A stretch of DNA of 41,137 bases from positions 180,049 through 221,185 of the forward strand of contig NZ_SMYZ01000054.1 in the NCBI RefSeq assembly GCF_004919685.1. The letters are read 5' to 3'. The notes beneath the pieces are model-generated. The model made no database searches. It was not told the DNA's origin and saw only the letters and a program-made list of their open reading frames with translations. Below, piece by piece: positions 7,496 to 15,432 of this stretch. The stretch is from Mesorhizobium norvegicum (lineage in GTDB: Bacteria > Pseudomonadota > Alphaproteobacteria > Rhizobiales > Rhizobiaceae). Made by a program: the position numbers and the translations under genes. Every line of letters begins with the position of its first letter. Position 1 is the stretch's first letter.

Positions 7496-8647
7496 ATGAG
7501 GCTGTCGTGGTTCGCAAAATCCCGCAAGGCCGCCCGCAAGCCGCCATCGGCAGCCAGTTTCCGAACTGAAATCATCGCCGACGTCTTTGTCCCGGACCGG
7601 GCGGAAGATGTGCGCTTTTTCAGCCGCAAACTGGATCGCCCCGGCCGGCTTCGCCGCTTTTCCAACAAGGACCTCCGCGAAAGCCTGCTGTGCGTCTTCT
7701 ATCTCATGGTGGCAGCGGCTCTGCCGGTGCGCTGGTGGGCGCTGATCTGCGGCCGCATGTCCAGGTTTCGCCTGAAGCGCCATATGCGCAAGGAGTTTCC
7801 CGCTTACGCTGCCGCCACACGCGCGGTGCTTGGCGACGACATCGATGCGCGCAAGCTGTTCGAGGGATTGCTGGCGGCGCGCCATCGCCGCCGCCTGCAG
7901 CTCGCCGCACATCTGGTGGCTGGCCGCTGGTCGCCGACGATCCGGCTGGAGGGGCTGGAGGGACTGGTGGCGGCCCTGCAGCGCGGCCACGGCGCCATCC
8001 TCTGGTGCGATCAGTTCATCGCCCAGACCATCATCGGCAAGCGCGCTTTGTACGAGGCCGGTATCGAGGCGCATCAGGTGAGCGTCCACACCCACGGTAT
8101 TTCCGAAACGGCGTTCGGCCTACGTTTCCTCAACCCGCCGCTGATCAATGTCGAGAACCGGTTCCTGAAAAGTCGGGTCGCCTTTGATCGCGACGACGCC
8201 TATCAGGTCACCATCCGCATCCAGAAAATCCTGAAGCAGAATGACGTGGTGATGATGACCAACACCATCCATGCCGGCACGACCTTCACCGAAGCCGCCA
8301 TGGGCGAAAACGGCTGGACCCACCTCGCCTCGGCGCCGGCGAATTTCGCCGCCAGGGGCAGGACGGCGCTGTTTGCCATGTCGACCTTCGAAGTGGTTCC
8401 GTTCATTGAATACCGTGCCGTGCTCAGCCCCGCGCTGACGCCGGAGGCGTCTGTCACCCCGGCGACGGACATGGCCAGGGATGGAACCAAGAACATGGCC
8501 GTGCAGGCGCACTACATCCTGCTCAAGCGCGACCGCCTGCTGGAGGCGCTGAAACTCTACCCCGAGCAGATGATGACGTGGTCCCGTCGGCAGCGGCTGA
8601 CCAAGGCTCAGGACAGCACCGGCATCGGCACTGGCGAAAGCTCATGA
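7496..8647 (+). CDS. Putative lysophospholipid/lipid A acyltransferase-like protein (LpxL/HtrB superfamily), divergent
   Basis: Protein of 383 aa from the ATG at 7496; a TTG at 7442 in the same frame is also possible. A hydrophobic stretch with VFYLMVAAALPVRWWALICG resembles the membrane anchor of LpxL-type enzymes. It is followed by GLEGLVAALQRGHGAILWCDQF, RIQKILKQNDVVMMTNTIHAG and a TALFAMSTFEVVPFIEY segment, which follow the order of LPLAT motifs. The catalytic HX4D/E motif normally found after the 'GxGxIL' strand is replaced by WCDQFIAQ, so acyltransferase activity is doubtful. The last 6 bp overlap the convergent gluconokinase gene. The assignment rests on my own motif reading. Confidence 0.5.
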   Translation: MRLSWFAKSRKAARKPPSAASFRTEIIADVFVPDRAEDVRFFSRKLDRPGRLRRFSNKDLRESLLCVFYLMVAAALPVRWWALICGRMSRFRLKRHMRKEFPAYAAATRAVLGDDIDARKLFEGLLAARHRRRLQLAAHLVAGRWSPTIRLEGLEGLVAALQRGHGAILWCDQFIAQTIIGKRALYEAGIEAHQVSVHTHGISETAFGLRFLNPPLINVENRFLKSRVAFDRDDAYQVTIRIQKILKQNDVVMMTNTIHAGTTFTEAAMGENGWTHLASAPANFAARGRTALFAMSTFEVVPFIEYRAVLSPALTPEASVTPATDMARDGTKNMAVQAHYILLKRDRLLEALKLYPEQMMTWSRRQRLTKAQDSTGIGTGESS

Positions 8648-9190
8648 CCGGCGCATCTGGTGGACCGCGGCAGCGACGACCTCACCGACCGGGCGTGTCG
8701 CATCGAGCGTCAATGCCCGCTCATCCGCTGCCGGCGGCTCCAGGATGGCGAACTGGCTGTCGACAAGGCTCGCCGGCATGAAGTGGCCCTTACGGTTGCC
8801 GACGCGTCGCCTGGCCGTGGCCGGGTCGATCTCCAGATAGAGGAAGACGATCTGCGGGCAGAAGCCGCTCAGCCGGTCGCGGTAGCTGCGCTTCAGTGCC
8901 GAGCAGGCGGCAACCACACCCTGCCCGCTGTCCACCGACGCCGCGATGCGCTCGCCGATCGCGTCGAGCCAGCCTTCACGCAGTTGATCGGTGAGCGGCT
9001 CGCCGCTTGCCATGCGCGCGACATTTTCCGGCGGGTGCAGCCTGTCGCCTTCGATGAAGACGGCGCCGAGTGCTGCCGCCAGCGCCGTGCCGACAGCCGA
9101 CTTGCCGCAGCCGGCGACGCCCATCACCACGATGGCCGGAGGCACCGAGCCGCGAGCGCCGGTTGGCGCCTGTGCTGCCTTTTCGTCCAC
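8642..9190 (-). CDS. gntK: Gluconokinase (GntK/IdnK family)
   Basis: Phosphorylates D-gluconate to 6-phosphogluconate in the cytoplasm, feeding the Entner-Doudoroff or pentose phosphate route. Seen: P-loop GVAGCGKS (residues 24-31), the family motif FIEGDRLHPPENVARMASGEPLTD, CSALKRSYRDRLS, and RKGHFMPASLVDSQFAILEPP. It has 182 aa, slightly longer than usual because of about 18 extra N-terminal residues. It begins 2 bp after the second permease gene of the operon, so the imported compound is probably gluconate or something converted to it. Confidence 0.93.
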   Translation of the reverse strand: MDEKAAQAPTGARGSVPPAIVVMGVAGCGKSAVGTALAAALGAVFIEGDRLHPPENVARMASGEPLTDQLREGWLDAIGERIAASVDSGQGVVAACSALKRSYRDRLSGFCPQIVFLYLEIDPATARRRVGNRKGHFMPASLVDSQFAILEPPAADERALTLDATRPVGEVVAAAVHQMRRS

Positions 9191-9192
9191 GG

Positions 9193-10179
9193 TCAGCGGC
9201 TTGCCGGCGCGCGGCCGTAGAGCAGCAGCATGGCGACGATGACGACGCCGTAGATGATCTGCCGCCCCGCTTCCGGCATCTGCATGACCGACAGGATGGA
9301 TTGCAGCAGCGTGATCAGGATGACACCGGCGACGGTGCCGAGATAGGAGCCGCGCCCGCCCAGGATCGAGGTGCCGCCCAGCACAACCGCGGCGATCGAT
9401 GGCAGCAGATAGGCATCACCCATCGACTGCGCCGCCTTGGAGGCATAGCCGGCAAGCAGCACCCCGCCGAAAGCGGAGAGCCCTCCGGAGACGGCGAAGG
9501 CGATCATCACCACGCGCCGTGTGTCGATGCCGGAGAGATAGGCGGCGCGCTCGCGGTTGCCGATGCCGTAAACGGTGCGGCCGAAGCTGGTGCGGGTCAG
9601 CACGAACACCATTGCAGCGCCGATCAGCGCCCAGATGATGACCGCGTTGGGCACGCCCGGAATGGTGAAGCCGGTCGCCAGGTAGCGCATCGCGCCCGTC
9701 GCCGAATCCTGTGGCGAGAAGCCGCCGGTGTAGACGACCATAAGCCCTTGCGCGACGGCGTTGGTGGCCAGCGTGATGATCATCGAGGGGATGCGCAGAT
9801 AGGCGACGCCGATGCCGTTGACGACGCCGATCAGCATGCCGCAGAGAATACCGAACGGGATGGCCAGCGCCACGCCGACCGGGCCATAGGCTGCCGCCGC
9901 ACAGGCCATCATCGCGCCAGCCGCCACCGCCCACGGCACCGACAGGTCGATCTGGCCAAGCAGGATGACCAGCATCATGCCGGTGGCGATGACCCCGAGG
10001 AACGACGCCACCTTGAGCTGCTGCAGCAGATATTCAGGCGACAGGAAGCTTCTGGAATAGAGGCTGCCCAGGAACAGCAAAAGCACGATGCAGGCAAAGG
10101 CCGTCAGCACCGCCGGATCGGCGCGGCGGATGAATCTGGGCATGCGGCCGGCAATGCCGCCAAGCGTCGTTTCGCTCAC
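9193..10179 (-). CDS. Sugar ABC transporter permease (CUT2/RbsC family), second permease
   Basis: Membrane subunit of a ribose-type importer, 328 aa with about 9-10 hydrophobic helices and the CUT2 motifs VILLGQIDLSV (variant of ITGGIDLSVG) and AAVVLGGTSILGGRGSYLGT. I start it at GTG 10179, which overlaps the stop of the upstream permease as GTGA and gives tight coupling; an ATG at 10143 (MPRFIRR) is the alternative. The open frame continues upstream but out of family. With the neighbouring permease it should form a heterodimer. Confidence 0.88.
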   Translation of the reverse strand: MSETTLGGIAGRMPRFIRRADPAVLTAFACIVLLLFLGSLYSRSFLSPEYLLQQLKVASFLGVIATGMMLVILLGQIDLSVPWAVAAGAMMACAAAAYGPVGVALAIPFGILCGMLIGVVNGIGVAYLRIPSMIITLATNAVAQGLMVVYTGGFSPQDSATGAMRYLATGFTIPGVPNAVIIWALIGAAMVFVLTRTSFGRTVYGIGNRERAAYLSGIDTRRVVMIAFAVSGGLSAFGGVLLAGYASKAAQSMGDAYLLPSIAAVVLGGTSILGGRGSYLGTVAGVILITLLQSILSVMQMPEAGRQIIYGVVIVAMLLLYGRAPASR

Positions 10180-11171
10180 AGGAACCACTCCAGCCGGTTG
10201 CGGACCCGAAACAGGGCGAAGGCGCCGAGGCTGACGGCGACCAGCAGGATAACGCCCTGGAACAGCGGCTGCCAGAGCGGATCGAAGTCGAAGACGAACA
10301 ACAGGTCGCCGATGGTGCGGAAGGCCAGCGCGCCGAAGATCGCACCGATGGCGCTGCCCTTGCCGCCGAACAGCGAGACGCCGCCGAGCACCACGGCGGC
10401 GATCGAAAACAGCGTGTAGGAGTTGCCGCTGGCATAGGCCGCCTCGCCCGTATAGGTGAAGAAGGTCAGGAACAGCCCGCCGATCGCCGCCAGCAGGCCG
10501 GCCAGCGTGTAGGCGGCGAACTTGCCGCGCCGGATCGGTACGCCCGACATGTAGGCCGCTGTCTCCGACGACCCGGCGGCGTAGGCGGCGCGGCCGAGCA
10601 CCGAGCGGCTGAACGGCACCCAGATCACCAGCACGATTACCAACAGGACGACGATGCTCGCCGGCACCACGCCGAACACACGGCCGGTCAGCGCATCGGC
10701 CAGATCCTCGTTGACCGAGCCGCCCGGGAATGGCCGCAGCAAAAGGCCGATGCCGTAATAGACGGCCCCTGTGGCAATCGTAGCAACGATCGGCTGCAGC
10801 CGGCCATAGATGACGATGGCGCCATTGATCGCGCCGCACAGCAGCCCCACCGCCAGCACCGCGATGACGCCAAGCGCCGTCTGCATCGGCGTGCCGACCA
10901 CCAGCCACGAAGCCAGGCAGTTGGTGAGGAGAAAAATCATGCCGACGGAGAGGTCGATGCCGGCGGTGATCACCACCAGCGTCTGCGCCATGGCGACGAA
11001 GGCCAGCAGCACGCCCTTGTTGGCCGCCGTCTGCACGACATTGGCGGTGAAGCCGGCCGGATGGTTCGAGGTGTAGATGACGAACATGACGATGAAGATG
11101 CCGAGCGCCAGCAGCGTTCCGCGCTGCTCGGCCAGCCAGTAGCGCCAATCTTTCACGCGCCAATCTTTCAC
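10176..11171 (-). CDS. Sugar ABC transporter permease (CUT2/RbsC family), first permease
   Basis: Membrane subunit of the same importer, 331 aa, with the motifs VVITAGIDLSVGMIF and SIAAVVLGGVSLFGGKGSAIG. The GTG start at 11171 overlaps the stop of the ATPase gene as GTGA. The first ten codons are a perfect tandem duplication of GTGAAAGATTGGCGC, so an equivalent GTG start exists five codons downstream at 11156 and the protein begins with two copies of the same five residues. Both ends of the gene are translationally coupled to neighbours. Confidence 0.9.
   Translation of the reverse strand: MKDWRVKDWRYWLAEQRGTLLALGIFIVMFVIYTSNHPAGFTANVVQTAANKGVLLAFVAMAQTLVVITAGIDLSVGMIFLLTNCLASWLVVGTPMQTALGVIAVLAVGLLCGAINGAIVIYGRLQPIVATIATGAVYYGIGLLLRPFPGGSVNEDLADALTGRVFGVVPASIVVLLVIVLVIWVPFSRSVLGRAAYAAGSSETAAYMSGVPIRRGKFAAYTLAGLLAAIGGLFLTFFTYTGEAAYASGNSYTLFSIAAVVLGGVSLFGGKGSAIGAIFGALAFRTIGDLLFVFDFDPLWQPLFQGVILLVAVSLGAFALFRVRNRLEWFL
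11142..11171 (-). repeat. Perfect 15-bp tandem duplication spanning the permease start codon
   Basis: Two adjacent copies of GTGAAAGATTGGCGC (11157-11171 and 11142-11156, minus strand). The unit is five codons long, so the frame is kept, and each copy carries a potential GTG start. Only the first copy overlaps the stop codon of the upstream ATPase gene. Confidence 0.95.
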
Positions 11172-12715
11172 ACACTTGCTCCCAGGCCCACCGGGCTCTC
11201 CTCGCCATGGATGTTGAGCGCGCTTGATATCAGCGCTCGCTCGGTGATCTCGGCGCCGACCAGCTCGCGCTTGATCGCCCCGTCATAGAGCACCAGCACA
11301 CGGTCGCAGCAGCCGATCAGCTCATCATAGTCGGTCGAATAGAACAGGATCGCAGCACCCGCGTCGGCAAGCTTGCGCATCAGCTGATACAGTTCCTGCT
11401 TGGTGCCGACATCGATGCCGCGCGTCGGATCATTGAGCAGGATGATGCGCGGCTGGCGCATCAGCCATTTGGCGATGACCACCTTCTGCTGGTTGCCGCC
11501 CGACAGTGCGCCGACCGGGATGTCGAGGCCCGCCGTCTTGATTGCCAAAAGGCCGACCATGTCGTCGATCAGCCGCTGTTCGGCGGCGCGGTCGATGATG
11601 CCGGCGTTCGACAGCCGGTCGAGCGCTGCGAAGGACAGGTTCTCGCGCACCGTCATCGGCAGCATCAGGCCTTCGGTCTTGCGGTCCTCGGGAATGAGCG
11701 CCATGCCGATGCCGTCGTCGCGCGCAACGGATGGACTGGTGATCGACACAGGCTTGCCGTCGATCAGGATCTGGCCGCTGAGGCCGCGCAGCACGCCGAA
11801 AAAGGCGAGCAGCAATTCGCGCTGGCCCTGGCCGTCGAGACCACCGAGGCCGACCACTTCGCCTGCCCTGACGGTCAGCGAGATGTCGTGCAGCCGGTCG
11901 GCCCAGGAGAGCTTGCGGGCCTCGAGCCTGGGGGCCGCGGTGGCAGGCACTGCCGCCCGCTTGGGCGGAAAGATATGGCTGTATTCGCGGCCGATCATCA
12001 GTTCGACCACCTCATTGTCGCTCTTCGAGCCGGCCTTGTAGCTGGCGACGTTGCGGCCATTGCGGAACACCGTGCACTGATCGGCCAGTTCGGCGATCTC
12101 GTTCATGCGGTGCGAGATATAGAGCAGCGCCAGCCCTTCCGAGCGCAGCCGCTTCAGCACCGCGAAGATCTTCGAGACATCCGCGGCGGTCAGCGCCGAG
12201 GTCGCTTCGTCGAGGATGAGGATGCGCGGCTTGCGTGCGAGCGCCTTGGCGATCTCGACCATCTGCCGCCGCGACAATGGCAGGTCCTTGACCAGCGCCA
12301 GCGGGTGGATGTCGGCCGCACCCGCGCGTGCCAGCGCCTCTTCCGCGATGCGGCGCTGCGCCTTGCGGTCGATCATGCCGAAGCGTTTGGGAGGATCGGA
12401 AATGACGATGTTGTCGGCAACGCTGAGCTCGGGCACCAGCGACAGTTCCTGGAAGATGCAGACGATGCCGGCCTTGTTGGCAGCCCCGGGTGAGGCAAAG
12501 GTCACCTCGCGCCCGTCCAGCGTCATGCGGCCCTCGTCGGGCGCCACCACACCGGCCATGACCTTGATCAGCGTCGATTTGCCGGCGCCGTTTTCACCGA
12601 GAATGGCGTGGATGCTGCCGGCCTCCACGACAAGCTCGGCCTTTTCCAGCGCCCGCACGCCGCCATAGCGCTTGGATATGCCTTCCATACGAAAGAGCGG
12701 AGCCACACCGTCCAT
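11168..12715 (-). CDS. Sugar ABC transporter ATP-binding protein, double-domain CUT2 type (RbsA/MglA-like)
   Basis: ATPase of 515 aa with two nucleotide-binding halves. First half: Walker A GENGAGKST, a degenerate signature PLSRRQMVEIAKAL and Walker B ILILDEATSAL. Second half: degenerate P-loop GLDGQGQRE, good signature LSGGNQQKVVIAKWL and Walker B-like IILLNDPTRGID, in which the usual DE is ND, so one site is probably weak. ATG 12715 is preceded by GGGGAGG. It follows the binding protein gene after 80 bp that hold a strong hairpin. Confidence 0.92.
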   Translation of the reverse strand: MDGVAPLFRMEGISKRYGGVRALEKAELVVEAGSIHAILGENGAGKSTLIKVMAGVVAPDEGRMTLDGREVTFASPGAANKAGIVCIFQELSLVPELSVADNIVISDPPKRFGMIDRKAQRRIAEEALARAGAADIHPLALVKDLPLSRRQMVEIAKALARKPRILILDEATSALTAADVSKIFAVLKRLRSEGLALLYISHRMNEIAELADQCTVFRNGRNVASYKAGSKSDNEVVELMIGREYSHIFPPKRAAVPATAAPRLEARKLSWADRLHDISLTVRAGEVVGLGGLDGQGQRELLLAFFGVLRGLSGQILIDGKPVSITSPSVARDDGIGMALIPEDRKTEGLMLPMTVRENLSFAALDRLSNAGIIDRAAEQRLIDDMVGLLAIKTAGLDIPVGALSGGNQQKVVIAKWLMRQPRIILLNDPTRGIDVGTKQELYQLMRKLADAGAAILFYSTDYDELIGCCDRVLVLYDGAIKRELVGAEITERALISSALNIHGEESPVGLGASV

Positions 12716-12749
12716 CGGCCCTCCCCGGGCGATTGTGGGATTGGAAACA

Positions 12750-12775
12750 GGCGCCGCAGCCTAAGCCGCGGCGCC
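12750..12775 (-). promoter_or_regulatory. Intercistronic hairpin between binding protein and ATPase genes
   Basis: GGCGCCGC (12750-12757) pairs with GCGGCGCC (12768-12775) around a 10-base loop, with no T run. Stems at this place, after the first gene of an ABC operon, commonly stabilise the binding protein mRNA and lower read-through, which would give more binding protein than ATPase. That role is inferred. Confidence 0.55.
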
Positions 12776-12795
12776 AGGCGATAGCCAGCGATGAT

Positions 12796-13923
12796 TTACT
12801 GGTTTTCCTTGGTCTGACCCATGATTTCCTGGGCGCTGAAATTGATGCCGCAGGTCGGGAAGGAATTGCCGACGAAGAAATTGTCGGATTCCTTGGCGAA
12901 GTAATCCGTGCCTTCCTTCATGTTCGGGTCTTCGGCGATGGCCAGCGGCAGCTTCACCTCTTGCGGCACCACTTCGCCTTCGAGCGCGGCGATCGCCGTC
13001 TTGATGGCGACGGCAACCTGGGCCGGGCCCGAGCCGGCGGACGAGCACTTCAGCCCGTCGGCCGAATGCGCGGCGCAGAACTTGCGGAAGCCGTTTTCGG
13101 TCTCGCCGCCAAACGGCACAAACGGATGCTTGGCATCGATCATCGCCTGCACGATGCCGGTGTCGCCGCCCTGCCCGGTGATGCCGTCGAACGGACCGTT
13201 GGTGGCGATCGCGTCGGCGGTCACCTTCTGCGCCACGCCGTCATCCCATTTGCCGGCGACTTCGGTGACATCCCACTTTTTGCCGGAAGCGTCGAAGACC
13301 TCGTGGATGCCATTGTGGCGGTCGGTGTCGACGGAGGTGCCGGCCACGCCGCGCACTTCCAGGATCTTGCCGCCGTTCGGTATCTTGGCGACCAGCCACT
13401 TGGCCCACAATTCGCCAAGGCCCTTCTGATCGACATTGACGTTGATGGCGTCCTTGGTGTCGAGGATGTTGTCGAAGGCGACCAGCACGATGCCGGCTTC
13501 CTTGGCGCGCTTGATCACCGGTCCGAAGGCGGTCGGGTTCTGCGCGTCGGTGACGATGGCGTCATAGCCGGAATCAATGAAATTGTTGATCGCCGAAATC
13601 TGCGCCGGCACATCCTCGCCGGTCGAGACGACCTTGAATTCCTTGAGCTTGGCCTTGACGTCGGGCTGCGCCGCATAGGCCTTGGCCGTCTGCACCATCT
13701 GGATGCGCCAGGTGTTGGCGATATAGCCATTGGCGAAGGCGATGCGGAACGGGCCTTCCTTCTTGGGGAATTTGAAGAATTTCGTATCCGCGCTCCACGG
13801 CGCGAAGCAGTCCGCCTGAGCGGCGGGGCCCGACACGACCTCGGGTCCGGCGGCCATGGCGGCCGAATTGAGCATGACGAATGCACTGGCGGCAACGATG
13901 CCACCAACAAGTGACTTGATCAT
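12796..13923 (-). CDS. Periplasmic sugar-binding protein of the CUT2 importer
   Basis: Type I periplasmic binding protein (ribose/galactose-like, Peripl_BP_4), 375 aa from ATG 13923, which has GGGAGG upstream. Signal peptide about residues 1-24 (SAAMAA-G). Family segments: PFRIAFANGYIANTWRIQM, DVPAQISAINNFIDSGYDAIV, and VAFDNILDTKDAINVNVDQ. It is first in the operon (binding protein, ATPase, two permeases, gluconokinase). The ligand cannot be read from the sequence; the kinase at the end of the operon suggests gluconate or a precursor. Confidence 0.92.
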   Translation of the reverse strand: MIKSLVGGIVAASAFVMLNSAAMAAGPEVVSGPAAQADCFAPWSADTKFFKFPKKEGPFRIAFANGYIANTWRIQMVQTAKAYAAQPDVKAKLKEFKVVSTGEDVPAQISAINNFIDSGYDAIVTDAQNPTAFGPVIKRAKEAGIVLVAFDNILDTKDAINVNVDQKGLGELWAKWLVAKIPNGGKILEVRGVAGTSVDTDRHNGIHEVFDASGKKWDVTEVAGKWDDGVAQKVTADAIATNGPFDGITGQGGDTGIVQAMIDAKHPFVPFGGETENGFRKFCAAHSADGLKCSSAGSGPAQVAVAIKTAIAALEGEVVPQEVKLPLAIAEDPNMKEGTDYFAKESDNFFVGNSFPTCGINFSAQEIMGQTKENQ

Positions 13924-14083
13924 CGATAATCCTCCCGATTGCAGTTCTGATTGTGGTTTTCGCTCTGCGAAGTTTCGCGCGATGGACCGGCACCTCTCGC
14001 CTCGCCATGTGCGTTTTTTGGCCGCCGGTGGCGGCCGACCCGGTTCCTCCCTTGTCGCCGCCAGCGCGGCGAAAATTAGCATA

Positions 14084-14130
14084 TTATCCATAATAAACAA
14101 GGTTTAGTTGTCGCTTATGTATAATAAACA
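14084..14130. repeat. Two 16-bp imperfect repeats in the operon control region
   Basis: TTATCCATAATAAACA (14084-14099) and TTATGTATAATAAACA (14115-14130) differ at two positions and are 31 bp apart, about three helical turns on one DNA face. They lie between the binding protein start (13923) and the LacI-type operator at 14168 and make the only AT-rich block in the region. They may be activator sites or part of the promoter. The rest of the 302-bp gap (13924-14225) holds only a long G+C-rich leader. Confidence 0.5.
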
Positions 14131-14167
14131 GGCGCGACCTGTTGCTCGCCCACCTGCTCAATAAAGA

Positions 14168-14181
14168 TGGTAGCGCTACCA
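14168..14181. promoter_or_regulatory. Putative LacI-family operator, perfect palindrome TGGTAGCGCTACCA
   Basis: Perfect 14-bp palindrome with a central CG, the pattern expected for LacI-family proteins. It lies 45 bp after the stop of the LacI-type gene and about 245 bp before the binding protein gene it probably controls. The sequence is seen directly; the pairing with the adjacent regulator is inferred. Confidence 0.65.
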
Positions 14182-14225
14182 AATTGGTGTGTAAACCGGC
14201 ATTCGCACAGTCGCCTCTGTGCGTT

Positions 14226-15254
14226 TCAACGCGCCGTGCTCTCGCGGCGCTTGAGCTCGAAACCGAGATCGACGATCCGTTGCTCCGGCCTGTTGCCGGC
14301 GATCGCCGCCAGCGCCATGGCGACCGCACGCCGGCCGATCTCATAGCGGTGGGTGCGGATGCTGGTGATCGACGGAAACGCCACCTGCATCATGTCGAGG
14401 TCGTTGAAGCCGACGATGCCGATCGTCTTCGGCACCGCGATCGAGGCGCGATGACACTCGAACAACACGCCGAGTGCGATATCGTCATTGTTGCAGAAGA
14501 CACCGTCGAGCGTCGGCACCTTGGCCAGCGCGTCGCGGAGCATTTCGCGGCCGAGCGATACGCTGGACAGCACCGGCGTGGTGGTGACCAGGCGCGGGTC
14601 GAACAGGCCGGCAGCCTCCATCGCCGCTCGATAACCGGCAAGACGCCGCTGCGAACGGGGATCCATGCGCGCGCCGATGAAGCCGATGCGGCGGTAGCCC
14701 GCCTCGATCAGATGTTCGGTCGCCGTCCTGCCGCCGTCGAGATGCGAGAAGCCGACCATCATGTCGACCGGATCGGGACCGGTTTCCATGACCTGCACCA
14801 CCGGGCAGCCGGCGCTTTCCAGCAGTTTTCGCGAGGTCGGCGTCTGGTCGATGCCGGCGACGATGAGTGCCGCCGGCCGCTGCGAGCCGAACAGCTGCAG
14901 CAGCCGCTCTTCCTCGAGGCCGGAATAATGGGTGTTGCCAAGCTGGATGCGGAACGGGCTGGCCGACAGGCTGTCATAGATGCCGCGCACCACCTCGGCA
15001 AAGACGTTGTTGGTGAGCGACGGCACCAGAACGCCGAACACCTCGGCGCGCGCCGAGGCCAGCGCCCGCGCATTCGGGTCCGGCACGTAACCGAGTTCGT
15101 CGACGGCGGCCTGGATCTGGCGGCGCAATTCTTCGGAGACACGCTCCGGCTCGCGCAAGGCGCGCGACACGGTGATGGCGCCGACGCCAGCCTTGCGCGC
15201 GACATCTGATATGGTCGGGCGGCCGCCGCCCCGGCGTGAGCGCGGCTTGATCAC
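14226..15254 (-). CDS. LacI-family transcriptional regulator (GntR/gluconate-repressor type)
   Basis: Repressor of 342 aa. The N-terminal helix-turn-helix and hinge (PTISDVARKAGVGAITVSRA, then LGYVPDPNARALAS) are followed by a periplasmic-binding-like sensor domain. The overall pattern (GVLVPSLTNNVFAEVVRGI, GFNDLDMMQVAFPSITSI) resembles the gluconate repressor branch. I use the GTG at 15254 because GGAGG lies six bases before it; the longer frame reaching 15359 has no family-like sequence. It is upstream of, and on the same strand as, the gluconokinase-containing operon, with its likely operator between them. Confidence 0.9.
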   Translation of the reverse strand: MIKPRSRRGGGRPTISDVARKAGVGAITVSRALREPERVSEELRRQIQAAVDELGYVPDPNARALASARAEVFGVLVPSLTNNVFAEVVRGIYDSLSASPFRIQLGNTHYSGLEEERLLQLFGSQRPAALIVAGIDQTPTSRKLLESAGCPVVQVMETGPDPVDMMVGFSHLDGGRTATEHLIEAGYRRIGFIGARMDPRSQRRLAGYRAAMEAAGLFDPRLVTTTPVLSSVSLGREMLRDALAKVPTLDGVFCNNDDIALGVLFECHRASIAVPKTIGIVGFNDLDMMQVAFPSITSIRTHRYEIGRRAVAMALAAIAGNRPEQRIVDLGFELKRRESTAR

Positions 15255-15432
15255 GGACGCCCTCCTTGCGGCAGGCCGGTGCAACCAGGCGCTTGCAAAA
15301 CCATAGTCAGCGTCTTTGCCACTGTTGCCATGCCAAACCGGCCTGTTGCCGCACCCCACTCGCCTTTCGGCGTCGCGCAGCCTTGGGTGGTTGTCAAGCC
15401 ACGCAGTTCCCCTACTAAATGGTCGGGATAGT

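Noticed and set aside
9070..10419. Open frame of 449 codons on the plus strand
   Set aside because: Antisense to the two permease genes, rich in His, Arg and Asp, with no recognisable domain.
10180..11208. Long 671-codon reading of the second permease
   Set aside because: The upstream 343 codons are an off-frame shadow of the first permease; GTG 10179 in a GTGA overlap gives a normal-sized protein.
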